Shown here in pieces: positions 1-10,312 of a stretch of DNA of 64,000 bases. The stretch's first letter is position 1; the number at the start of each line of letters is the position of its first letter. Below the pieces are notes generated by a model. The model saw only the letters and a program-made list of their open reading frames with translations. It was not told the DNA's origin and ran no database searches. Position numbers and translations under genes: made by a program. Origin of the DNA: Pocillopora verrucosa (lineage: Eukaryota; Cnidaria; Anthozoa; Scleractinia; Pocilloporidae); contig NC_089322.1 of the NCBI RefSeq assembly GCF_036669915.1, positions 12,588,178-12,652,177 of the forward strand, in the 5' to 3' direction.

Positions 1-3000
1 AATGTGGCACATGCCAGAAAGTCAAAGGGGTGAAAAAGGGTGCTACCGCTTGAGTATGTGTTCAAATTTAAGCGAAACAAGTATGGCTTACAGCCTTTAC
101 TGATGTGATGGAGTATTAATTTACTAGTTAAAGTACACTTATCAATTAATGACATTTCCCAATAAATCAAAGTAGCGGCTCTACTGACAATGGAAAAAAT
201 AACATTTGGTATTGATTCTGTGTGAAACTTCAGCTTGGAAGTTAAAGAAAATGATGAATTAATTATTTGGATTAGCAGACACTATTGGGTTGACTCATGT
301 TCTGTTGCATTAACATCCTTTAGATATTCAAAGCAAAAGGAAATTGTTATGGTTGATAATAAAAAAAAATTATATATTGACAATGGAAAATATAACATTA
401 GTTTTGGATTTCAAGTAAAACTTAATCATGGAAGTTAAAAAATACGATGCCTGAACTGTTTTATTGACTTCTGCACAGTTAATTGACATACAAAGCAAAA
501 GGAAATTGTTATTTCATTGTGAAATACATGTTAGTTTGAAAGTCAAGTAATAGAACTACGTGACAAGTTGTAATTCTCCATGTAAAATTCTTGTTTCTTT
601 CTTGGGATCCAATGAAAACAACCCTGGTTCATTCACTGTTTTGAATGTACAAATTATTTTTATTTCTTTGGGTTATTGGTAAGCAAGATTATTTAGCATA
701 ACATGCCAAGTTCAAGTTTTGTTAAAATAAAAATGTTGTCATATTATGTTTGATCTTTTTAATGATTGATACTCTAAATAACCCTACAGACACTACAAAA
801 AAGCTCATTTAATTGCTATAAGTTAGAGCTTTGATGTCCCAGTATCTTTTAGTCCACAGCCTTTAATTCATGAGTTTTTCAACTGATTTCCAGTACAAAC
901 TGCGCAGTCTCGTTTCTCAATGGTTATGAAGACATACGAAGGAATGTTTGCCTGCCAGTATAAAAATTCAGGGACAAACCTACCTTTCCCTTCATTATTG
1001 ACCCCAAGTATCTTTGCCAAACAAAAACGAAAAGAAGAGCCTCGACCCTCTCCCAACCGACATTTTAGCCCATCGAATCTCGAACGTAAAGAACTTAATG
1101 GCGGATTCAGAAAACTCATGTATTCTATTACCGGTGTAACGTATAATGTCACAATTACCCCGAGATTGTCTTAGAAAGATCAGTTTGTCTTGATCGCGGA
1201 TTGTAAGAACTTAAACTAACTAACTTGACTTAAAGTATCTTTTTATTTCTGTACGTCTGAAGTTTACGTTACTTTGCAAATTAAAACAAAGTAAAGATGG
1301 TGCACAGTATACTTCTAAAAATTGCATAAAATTTTGTTGTAAACAAAGCAAATGAATTACGATCTGTCTGGATTCGTCTTTCCAGAAGGGAATATTTTCC
1401 ACAAATGGTTTTCATTATGTTACAATCCAAGGGGAAGGTCTTGTTTGCACACATATGATCAAATCGATGTTTCATTCAGGGACTGAAGCACACTGCACAT
1501 AGACTGTTTGCTTTTTAGGTTTACCGATTAGTGCTAAACCATGAACATTGACGAAATACGAAGAAGCGTGTTAAGATAATTTCGATTCATGGCGTGACTT
1601 TTCTAGACGTCTTTCAATTAAATTCACGATATTAAATGATCGATGAAAGTTGAAAGTGAACGGAGATAATTCAAAGAGTTAGAAAAAAGATAACTGGTCG
1701 GCGCGCTTGACGGTTTGACTGTTTGTCGCTCAAGTGAATGACACGAAGTTGTTTGAAACACGCATCGTAAAAAGAGACGCTCGCTTGGTTAAGCGATCGA
1801 TTTTATCAAACTTTGGTGACTTTAGAGACGATGCTTTGCAAAATTTTCAAGTTGTGGTTGCAAAGCTCAGGATTTGAGAAGTGAGCTCGATTCAGTAAAA
1901 TCATTTCCTGCGAAAACACAACCGCTTTAACCCTCACATCTTGCCTCTATCCCGGAAGTAAAAAACACTAAATTTTCATGCATTTTAAGTTTATAGAAAG
2001 ACGTAAATTGTAATCAAAGTAAAGGTCATAGCTATAAGAAACGAAGGAATCATTTCAACTTACTTTTGCTTCGTCTTCCTTTCTGCTTCTTGGTCTTAAA
2101 ATGTCGGCAATGGTAAACAGCAGTCTCTATTTGTAATATGACTACAGCAAATTTCGGGGAAGCCCCTCGAACTCCCCTTGCCCAATGCTGTTGTTGTGAG
2201 AAATAAAAACCATCTTTAACAGCACCTGTGAATTGATCGATAAAAACTGGCTCTCAGGGAAAAAAACCACAGTTTATTAACACAAAGTTATTCAATTGAT
2301 TTTATCTTGTATCCTTAAAAGTATTTTGTGACTATCTCCAACGTTATTGCTCACATAATTTAATATGGATGAAGGTGCAAACTAAATTCTCATAACTTGA
2401 TTCTTCGAAATCCAAATTTAGGAGTGACAACACAGTTCGCAACTGAACTTTAACCAGCCAGTGAATGAACGGGTAAATAATAAGTTTGACTTCGTTTTCT
2501 TAATTTCCTTACTCCCATATCGTTTTTTAACAGACGCTAACAATTATTGAACAACTAAGAATATTGTCGCCCTACCACCCATATGTTCGCGTGACGACGC
2601 AAACAAACCAACTTGCTCTTGGTTACGTGATAAACTTTGCAGCGCACATTTTTCTTTTAAATTCTGAAGTTATTTGCAACGTGTTTTCTTTATGCGAAGA
2701 TGAAAGCATGTGTTTCCAATATTATGATGGAGCATGACGAAGAATACTTAGTTTTTTGGCAACATCAGCAGCTTCCGAAGAGTAAGGAGAAGCGGCTGAT
2801 TCTAGCAATATTTTATCTTGGGGGTAGGGGAGGGGGTGAGTGCAGAGGTGGGTAAGGAGGCCTAAACGACCTAAATAGAACTTGCATGCAAGATCGACCT
2901 GAGTTAGGGACTCAGTTTTCATCGGATTGTTTTGGAAGTCATAAAAAGTTATCTTGATTGTGTAGTTGTTAGTGTTCGTCATGCGTGAAACTCAAAATTT

Positions 3001-3244
3001 TAAATTTTGTTCGTAATGTTATTAACATGTACCTGTCAAACATATTTTGTTTTCAATTAATTTTTTCATTGGCCACTAAACATTCCAAGCTCTCACGCAT
3101 TATAAATTTTCTACTCCCGCCGCATTAAGGAAACTTCTGCAATATATATATTTTTTTCACGCTAAAAGTCACAATCCCTTCGACGTTTGGGTTTTAAGGG
3201 GCTAGGTGCTCCTCTCGATCCCTAGTCGACTTGATACGCCCTAA
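1..3244. other. Intergenic, no gene recognised
   Basis: This stretch is AT-rich with many stops in all frames. The longest open frames, about 85-95 codons on opposite strands at 868-1174, overlap each other and match no family I know. I see no exon with family-specific residues, no RNA gene and no clear terminal repeats. It may hold regulatory DNA or old transposon remains. Confidence 0.5.
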
Positions 3245-3694
3245 AAAGTCAGTGATGTTAAGTTTAACAAATCATTTTTACTATGCACCCACTAACAATA
3301 ACTGTCTTCACAGTTATGAAGCCATGAAGGAAAATCATGGGGTTAGGAATTATAAGGCATACATATCAGATATATTCTCAATGCATGAAAGAGATAAGAT
3401 TGGAGCATAACAAAGCTGAGCAAGAACATATCTATCTGAAATAAATAACCTTCGCAACAAGCTATCTGTATTGAAACTTGGTAAATTTTAAAAACGGGGA
3501 AGGAGAGAGATTAATTTTGAGATCGGGCTAGAATCACTTGTACCAAAGGGGGCTTGGAAGTGGCGGCCTGCATACAGTTACCTTCCCCTGTACTCCCACC
3601 CCATCCCCCTCAGTACAGGGCCAATCAGCCTTGTTATGACGGAAAGCGATGAATTGCACATCCTACATCAGTTCTAAGAAGGAAGTGAAAGAAA

Positions 3695-4873
3695 ATGGCA
3701 GTTTCGGAGGTTTGTGGCGATACGAGTATCAACTCAAGTTTCATGGGTGAAGTGATGTCTTCATACAATTCACATGAGGATAGAAACAATCTTTTGGATG
3801 AGGTCGATCGAAGCCCTCGCTCACCGAATGCGATAAGACCATGCTTCTACATATTACAGATCTTGGGCATGTGGAAACCTAAAAACGGCAAGTTTGAATT
3901 TTTATGGCAAGTTTATCGGGTGTTTGTGTATATCGTCTGGTCAGGATGTCTCGCATCTATTATGTGTTTGGATTTTGTTCACTATGGCTTTAATACGAAA
4001 AGGATTCATTTCAGGGAAGTCACGAATAGCGCTTGTACTTGCATCGATTTCCTGTGCCCTTTCGTGTTCACTCTGTATTATTTCAACCGCGGTCAGTTTG
4101 TAGAGTTGGTCTTCAAAGTACAGAATGTTTCTCATGGGTGGAAGCAGAAGTTACGCCGTATTTCTCTCTGGTATACTCTAATGTCTGTTATTCTCTGGGT
4201 GCTCTGTGCCACATTTTTCATGGTTCACTGGTTTCCGTTCTTCTCTGAGTGGTGGCACTACGCAGTTTACATATCCGCGGTTGTTTACATCGCAGGCTGG
4301 TGGGCAACATGGCTCAGTATCTACGGATTTGTTTGCCATGTCCATAGTCTACAAATTGATACCGTTATAGAACATATGAGGATGAGAGAACGCCGGCCAA
4401 TTTCCATTTTACGAGAACACTTTGAGCTTCAGCAATCAATAGAGAAAACGCAGAAAGATTTCACTGTCATCATTTCTATGGCTGTAGCATATCATATATT
4501 GGATTTGCTAGTTTTTAGTTTTGCGTATTTTAATTCAGCCTTTGGTAGCGACTACCCTATCTGGCAATATGTCGGTACTGTACTTTTCGATTTGCTTAGT
4601 ATTATTTTCAAGCTCTACCCTCCGGCTCTTGTGGCAGCAGCATCACATCGCATAGTTGTAGAGGCTTCAAAAGGATGCAGGAGAAGCCTCCACTCGGCAG
4701 ACCTACCTACAGAAGATATACAGTTATTCCAGTACATGGCGCTGTGCGAGCCAGACATGGGTCTCAAAATTCTTGGAATTCGTATCACTGTAGAATTAAC
4801 AGTGAAGATTCTTATGACAATTGTCACTGCTGGTGTATCATTTATAGCTTTTGTTATACCTCGGCTCAAGTAG
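3695..4873 (+). CDS. Seven-transmembrane receptor, gustatory-receptor-like candidate (copy 1, intact)
   Basis: This is an uninterrupted 392-residue frame from an ATG. By eye there are seven hydrophobic segments near residues 70-95, 112-130, 157-180, 188-213, 256-280, 288-318 and 368-389. The N-terminal stretch is polar and there is no signal peptide. A charged loop lies at 225-255, and the last segment ends close to the C terminus. Length, absence of GPCR landmarks (no DRY, no NPxxY) and this layout resemble the gustatory-receptor-like family known from cnidarians and insects; that assignment is inference. If correct, it is a plasma-membrane ligand-gated channel or receptor. It has a near-identical, damaged paralogue at 9284-10312, so this is the parent or surviving copy. 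Other multi-pass orphan families remain possible. Confidence 0.7.
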   Translation: MAVSEVCGDTSINSSFMGEVMSSYNSHEDRNNLLDEVDRSPRSPNAIRPCFYILQILGMWKPKNGKFEFLWQVYRVFVYIVWSGCLASIMCLDFVHYGFNTKRIHFREVTNSACTCIDFLCPFVFTLYYFNRGQFVELVFKVQNVSHGWKQKLRRISLWYTLMSVILWVLCATFFMVHWFPFFSEWWHYAVYISAVVYIAGWWATWLSIYGFVCHVHSLQIDTVIEHMRMRERRPISILREHFELQQSIEKTQKDFTVIISMAVAYHILDLLVFSFAYFNSAFGSDYPIWQYVGTVLFDLLSIIFKLYPPALVAAASHRIVVEASKGCRRSLHSADLPTEDIQLFQYMALCEPDMGLKILGIRITVELTVKILMTIVTAGVSFIAFVIPRLK

Positions 4874-5052
4874 ATGAATTATTCCATGCTGTTTTTTTTC
4901 TACAGTAGACTCATTCAGCAAGTAAAAATGTATTAGTTTTCTGTGAACAGCCATAATGTTGGATACCTTAACGCCGAAGGAGAGGTAGATGGACTCATTC
5001 CGAAAGCGCAGTTTTTCAGCCAAGCCAAAATAAATTAACTTTTTACCCCTTT

Positions 5053-5746
5053 TAAACTCGTGAATTGCGCGCATGCGCAAGAGCGAGTTGTAAATACGAT
5101 GAGGGGAATGGCACTCGCTCGCTCGATTGGTCATTTCCCGTAAACTTTTTTTCGATTTTAGTTTCAACAAGCGGCGCCAGCGACTGGCAGGCATGTAAGG
5201 ATTCACACAGAAATAACAGAACAACCTTCGTTTTTCATATAATTGTAATTTACAATCCTTGAACTTGAAAACAATCCGAAGATTCATTGAAAATATCACT
5301 TACTGCGAAGCGCTCGGAGTTTACAGATGTTCAAAAGCTTTTTCTATTACGGCGTGAGATTGAGGACAAAATCGATCATTACGTTTCGTGTCGTGTGTTT
5401 TTCCTGTTGATAAAGAGGGAATCGTTAATGTTTTCATTAAGAAAGTATTGCCTTGATTTTCTAATATTTACAATGAGAGACAGTAAATTTACTTCCAACC
5501 TTTTCTTTTGAACCAGAAACAGAAATGATAATCGTTTAAAACACATGACATCATCCACCCTTGTCAAATGCAATAACATGATCATTTCAATTGTAATGCC
5601 TTCTCATCCCAACGTTACTTAGTTTCTTTGCTACATTAGCGAACACTGAACTACTGCTCGTACTCCACTGAGATATGACAATCAACCACAAAATTCCCTG
5701 AACCAGATAACATTAATCCAAAAAATCATGTGTCAATTCACGAGTT
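5053..5746. mobile_element. MITE-like insertion in copy 1
   Basis: The ends are inverted: AAACTCGTGAATTG at 5053-5066 and its reverse complement at 5733-5746. The element sits where copy 2 (about 10495) runs straight from TTTTTACCC to the CAACAT flank, so the second copy gives the approximate empty site. About 690 bp, no coding capacity recognised. The family is not identified. Confidence 0.6.
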
Positions 5747-6166
5747 TGCTCACAGAGCGCTTTGATTTTTTTCAACATTAAAAATTGTGATAATTTCTTC
5801 TGCGAAAACAAAATTAAAGATTGTTATTAAATTTTATAAATGATGTACATTTCAGCATTCCAAAGATCTGATTTTTTCGAACTTCCGTGATGTCTTCACA
5901 TTAAAGAATCGATCTCTGCGCAGTCTTCTCAGAGATTCAAAAGCACGGTTGATCAAATTTAAAACTCAACACCTTGCCGAAGCCTGTTAGATGTCATTTT
6001 CACATTGACACATTTATTTTCATTTACTTTCAGCAGCTACTTGTTTTTGCCCACAAAGGTTGCTCAGGGTTTATGCTTGGCCTTCTTAAAGAATTTATGG
6101 TAAAACGCGAGACTAAGTATAGTTAAACAAGTAATAAAGAAAATCCACTCTGAATTTTACACATAC

Positions 6167-6513
6167 ACTGTAGTTGTCCCAAATTTTCTTTCTCGGTTTT
6201 TAGGTAATCCAGGTAAAGAGGAGGTTTCGGAAACACCATAATCCGAGAGACTTTAACGATAATAGGAAGAAAAGGTAATAAGTATTTTTTCATGCGTATT
6301 ATTATAATAATAAAGGCATTTATTTATGCATGATAAAATTACAGCGTAGCTGATATGGTCGTGTCTAGTCTGACAAGAAAAGAAAATTACAGTTGTAATT
6401 AAAACAACAAATATATGATAAAGATTCTACCAACATTAAAATACAGTAGCAATTAAAAATACTAATATATGATTAAGATTCTACCTACTTAAGGTACAAA
6501 CAAATTAAAATGT
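6167..6513 (+). repeat. Segment inverted relative to 11307-11660
   Basis: The stretch beginning ACTGTAGTTGTCCC and ending AAACAAATTAAAATGTG occurs in reverse complement at about 11307-11660. The flanks on both sides match in direct orientation, so it is a local inversion of one duplicate rather than an independent insertion. Short inverted words (ACACAT / ATGTGT) lie at its edges. Confidence 0.7.
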
Positions 6514-6613
6514 GTCAATGTTTAACGTCCTTTAGTTCCACAGATGGATATCCGGTATTTCTTTCAATCAAGAGCATCAATCTGACGCTGTTTCTTTACT
6601 ATTTTACGTTCAG

Positions 6614-6678
6614 CTCTTGAGTACAGCTCCAAGGCTTGGACATCAGTCTAGTACACCCTGGGACTGTCATTTTCCAAC
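6614..6678 (+). pseudogene. Duplicated GST exon 3, dead copy
   Basis: This 65-bp stretch is flanked by a good acceptor (TTCAG) and donor (GTGAGT) and matches the real GST exon 3 at 13316-13380 with its introns (6510-6823 versus 13214-13529). In the exon phase an in-frame TAG lies at 6649-6651, in place of the AAG of the real exon. No other GST exon is nearby. It marks where the duplication broke inside the GST gene. Confidence 0.88.
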
Positions 6679-7028
6679 GTGAGTTCAGATACCTTAAACA
6701 GGATCGTTAGGTTTGCTTCCTAGGCTGGCTCTTCTACATGGTTTACTGTCTCTATGCTAACTTGGCCAATTTATCATTGTGCAAATCTACTACAGAGCTG
6801 TAGCATGTTGTTGATTCGCCCAAAGGGTCTGTGGTGTTAAGTTTAACGAATCGTTTTTACTATGCACCCACTAACAATAGAGACCTTACGCAACAGGACG
6901 GCAGAATGAGGACGGCGACCGTGGACCGCGCGAGTACTGGTCCGAGCACGCGAGGGTTGACGTTGCCGTCCTGAACGTAAACAAACCTTACGCAATACAA
7001 CGCGACATGCACAGGCCCCGAAGGAAAA

Positions 7029-7724
7029 ATGGCCACCTTCAGGGAGGCAAGAGAGGCTCTTTTGCTTGCTAATGCCTTGGATTTGATCGCCGATGAAGAA
7101 ATGCTGTTACTCTACGACGTTAACACTTCAAAGAATCTTGACATTCCTTACTGGAAGTACGAAAAATTCAATCTGGACTCTCTTTCCGACGACGAATGCA
7201 AAAGCGAATTCCGTTTCTTAAAACATGATATCTACAATCTGCTCGACGTTCTGGATCTTCCTGACAAAATTACCTGCCCAAATCGTTTTTATGTTTACAG
7301 TGATGAAGCGCTATGTTTGCTTCTGCGTCGTTTTGCCTTTCCATGCAGGTACGAAGACCTTGTTCCCCGATTTGGAAGGCCTGTACCGCAATTATGTATG
7401 GTGGTGTCTGAGATGATGGATATTCTTTATGCCCGCTTCGGACAGTTGTTTTCTGGTATTAATCAGCCATGGCTATCACAAGCAAATCTAGTTGATTTTG
7501 CAGAAGCTATCTACAATAAAGGAGCCGCCCTTGACAACTGTTGGGGATTTATAGACGGAACTGTACGACCAGTTGCTAGGCCTGGCGAAAACCAAAGAAT
7601 ATTGTACAATGGCCACAAGAGAGTGCATGCGATAAAGTTTCAAAGTGTAGTTGCACCAAATGGTCTGATCGTAAACCTTTTTGGACCTGTGGAAGGATGC
7701 AGACACGACAGCGGAACAGAGTAG
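7029..7724 (+). CDS. HARBI1-type nuclease, C-terminally truncated
   Basis: The frame has 231 residues from an ATG 122 bp inside the left inverted repeat. The C-terminal half carries the DDE-nuclease signature of Harbinger transposases: FIDGT near residue 175 with the first catalytic Asp, then NGHKR, and GCRHDSG near 225 with the second Asp. The frame stops two residues later. The usual remaining 100 or so residues, including the catalytic Glu and the helical C terminus, are not found downstream in any frame. It is therefore unlikely to be an active transposase. An intron joining a lost 3' exon is possible but unsupported. Confidence 0.85.
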   Translation: MATFREAREALLLANALDLIADEEMLLLYDVNTSKNLDIPYWKYEKFNLDSLSDDECKSEFRFLKHDIYNLLDVLDLPDKITCPNRFYVYSDEALCLLLRRFAFPCRYEDLVPRFGRPVPQLCMVVSEMMDILYARFGQLFSGINQPWLSQANLVDFAEAIYNKGAALDNCWGFIDGTVRPVARPGENQRILYNGHKRVHAIKFQSVVAPNGLIVNLFGPVEGCRHDSGTE

Positions 7725-7896
7725 TTTTCATAATTAATCAAGTTGTAAATTACTGCACAACAGTAAAGAAACAAACTTAGACATAAAGAAAATGGGCGAA
7801 CACTGAGTATGCTGTCCTATTTCCGGACTTCTTTTACAATCATATACACAGTTATATCATACCTTGAAACGGCACTAATACCATCTAAAATTTTAT

Positions 7897-8263
7897 CTAC
7901 CTTTATTACATGAAATTTTAATTAATGCCGCCTCGAAAGTGTCGCTAAATTAAAGTGAGTACACTGTGAAATTTTGCCATCTGTATGTCTATGGGATAAA
8001 ATGTTGCCATCTGCAAAAGTTGAATGATTTTTTTTATATATATTTAAATCAAGTTATGACATTTATAATTTTATCAAATACATTTTCGCATCAAATAAGC
8101 TTAAATATTTTGAATTCGCAAAAGTTTCAGTTCGTGAAATCGCTAAACTAAGTGACTTATGTTCCAAAATTTTACGAAAAATCGCTAAATTAAAGTGTCG
8201 CTAAATGGGAAATTTTCAAAATCGCTAAATTAACATGTCGCTAACATTTCATGCAATAAGGTA
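7897..8263. mobile_element. Small foldback element nested in the Harbinger
   Basis: The ends are imperfect inverted repeats: TACCTTTATTACATGAAAT on the left, and TACCTTATTGCATGAAAT on the opposite strand on the right. Inside, the word TCGCTAAATTAA recurs several times in one orientation (around 7943, 8188, 8222). No coding capacity. Confidence 0.55.
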
Positions 8264-9283
8264 TACGATTTAAAATTTAATCTATATCTATCTTTATTAT
8301 AAATTTTGTAAGTTACTTTCACTGCAACAAGGGCCGTGAATTTTTATCGCATAAAGACGGCTCCGGCTCTTAGTTTTTATCCGTAATTACGATGAGAGTT
8401 AGTCAAGAAGTTGTCACTTTACTAAACTGCCAACAGAGAAAACCTTAAATGCTTACAATCCTTACTAATTCATTTCTACTTGTGCCCAAAAAATAACAAA
8501 TTATTGCTCATTAGGCGAAAACAGCGACATGTAAACACACCATTTTGCGTAACAAGTTCGCTTCATTTGCCGTTTGTAAAAAGACCTATCACCAGACACA
8601 GAGGCTCATAATTAAAGAAATAATATGTTTCTATGCTATAACCGAAGAAAAAGACAGTTTAGATTAAAATAAGGGGATAAAAATACTCACGTTCTCCTCA
8701 CAACCTCAGTCGCCTTGTTTTCACGTCGTGAACGTCAAGAGGACGGCAGTCTCAAACCGGAAGTTGCGTCAAATGGCTCACGAATCAGGTTGTCACGCGC
8801 GTCACACGATCAATTTTGCTGTCCTCTCCCTTCTGCCGTCCTGTTGCGTAAGGTCTCTAATAACTGTCTTCACAGTTGTGAAGCCATGTACAAAAATTAT
8901 AGGGTTAGGAATTATAAGGCATACATATCAGTTATATCCTCAACGCATGAAAGAGATAAGATTGGAGCATAACAAAGCTGAGCAAGAAAATAACCTCCGC
9001 AACAAGTTATCTGTATTGAAACTTGGTAAATTTTAAAAACGGGGAAGGACAGTGATTAATTTTGAGATCGGACTAGAATCACTAGTACCACCGGGGGCTT
9101 GGAAGTGGCGGCTTAAATACAGTCACCCTCCTCTGTACTCCCACCTCATTCCTCTACCGGGCCAACCAGCCTTGCGTGACGGAAAGGGATGAATTACACA
9201 TCCTGGATCAGTTCCAAGAAGGGAGTGAAAGAAAATGGCAGTTTTCGAAGATTTTTGGGGATACGAGCATCAACTCGAGTTTC

Positions 9284-10312
9284 ATGAGAGAAATGATGTC
9301 TTCATACAATTCACATGAGGACAGAAACCATCTCTTGGATGCGGTCGATCGAAGCCCTCGCTCACCGAATGCGATAAGACCATGCTTCTACATATTGCAG
9401 ATCTTGGGCATGTGGAAACCTAAAAACGGCAAGTTTGAATTTTTATGGCAAGTTTATCGGGTGTTTGTGTATATCGTCTGGTCAGGATGTCTTGCAGCTA
9501 TTATGTGTTTGGATTTTGTTCACTATGGCTTTGATACGAAAAAGATTCATTTCAGGGAAGTGACAAATAGCGCTTGTACTTGCATCGATTTCCTGTGCCC
9601 TTTCGTGTTCACCCTGTATTATTTCAACCGCGGTCAGTTTGTAGAGTTGGTCTTCAAAGTACAGAATGTTTCCCATGGGTGGAAGCAGAAGTTACGCCGT
9701 ATTTCTTACATACCCGCGGTTGTTTACATCACAGGCTGGTGGGCAACATGGCTCAGTATCTATGGATTTATTTGTCACGTCCATAGTCTACAAATTAATA
9801 CTGTTAAAGAAAAAATTAGGATGAGAGAACGCCGGCCAATTTCTATTTTACGAGAACACTTTGAGCTTCAGCAATCAATAGAGAAAACACAGAAAGATTT
9901 CAATGTCATCATTTCTATGGCTGTAGCATATCATATATTGGATTTGCTAGTTTTTAGTTTTGCGTATTTTAATTCAGCCTTTGGTAGCGACTACCCTATC
10001 TGGCAATATGTCGGTACTGTACTTTTCGATTTGCTTAGTATTATTTTCAAGCTCTACCCTCCGGCTCTTGTGGCAGCAGCATCACATCGCATAGTTGTAA
10101 AGGCTTCAAAAGGATGCAGGAGAAGCCCCCACTTAGCAGACCTACCTACAGAAGATATACAGTTATTCCAGTACACGGCACTGTGCGAGCCAGACATGAG
10201 TCTCAAAATTCTTGGAATTCGTATCACTGTAGAATTAACAGTGAAGATTCTTATGACAATTGTCACTGTTGGTGTATCATTTATAGCTTTTGTTATACCT
10301 CGGCTCAAGTAG
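9284..10312 (+). pseudogene. Damaged second copy of the receptor gene
   Basis: It is about 95 per cent identical by eye to 3695-4873. Two lesions are visible. First, one extra base just after the ancestral ATG (GTTTTC against GTTTC, near 9241) puts that ATG out of frame, so the first usable in-frame ATG is at 9284. Second, a 102-bp in-frame deletion removes residues 158-191 of the intact protein, that is the whole third membrane segment and the following loop. The rest stays open to the same stop. With six segments and no normal start it is unlikely to work as a receptor, though the open frame suggests the damage is recent or that some expression persists. Confidence 0.75.

Larger units (their letters stand above)
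3245..6823 (+). repeat. Tandem duplication, copy 1
   Basis: The left edge (TGATGTTAAGTTTAAC, near 3253) matches 6833. The right edge ends inside a copy of GST intron 3 and matches to about 13529. Between them lie the receptor gene, its 3' flank and a copy of GST exon 3. Relative to copy 2 it carries an extra element at 5053-5746, has the segment at about 6167-6513 in opposite orientation, and lacks GST exons 1-2. Confidence 0.8.
6878..8859 (+). mobile_element. PIF/Harbinger DNA transposon
   Basis: It is bounded by 29-bp perfect inverted repeats beginning TAGAGACCTTACGCAACAGG (6878-6906 and 8831-8859). Copy 1 supplies the empty site: CTAACAATAACTG is unbroken near 3292. Comparing the two suggests a 1-3 bp target duplication (ATA is one reading), although the exact boundary is ambiguous. 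The element is about 1.98 kb and encodes a truncated nuclease, and a second small element is nested in its right half. It probably needs a trans-acting transposase to move. Confidence 0.85.

Noticed and set aside
868-1174. Overlapping 84-94 codon frames on both strands
   Set aside because: No family residues, no splice context and mutual overlap; probably chance or an old repeat.
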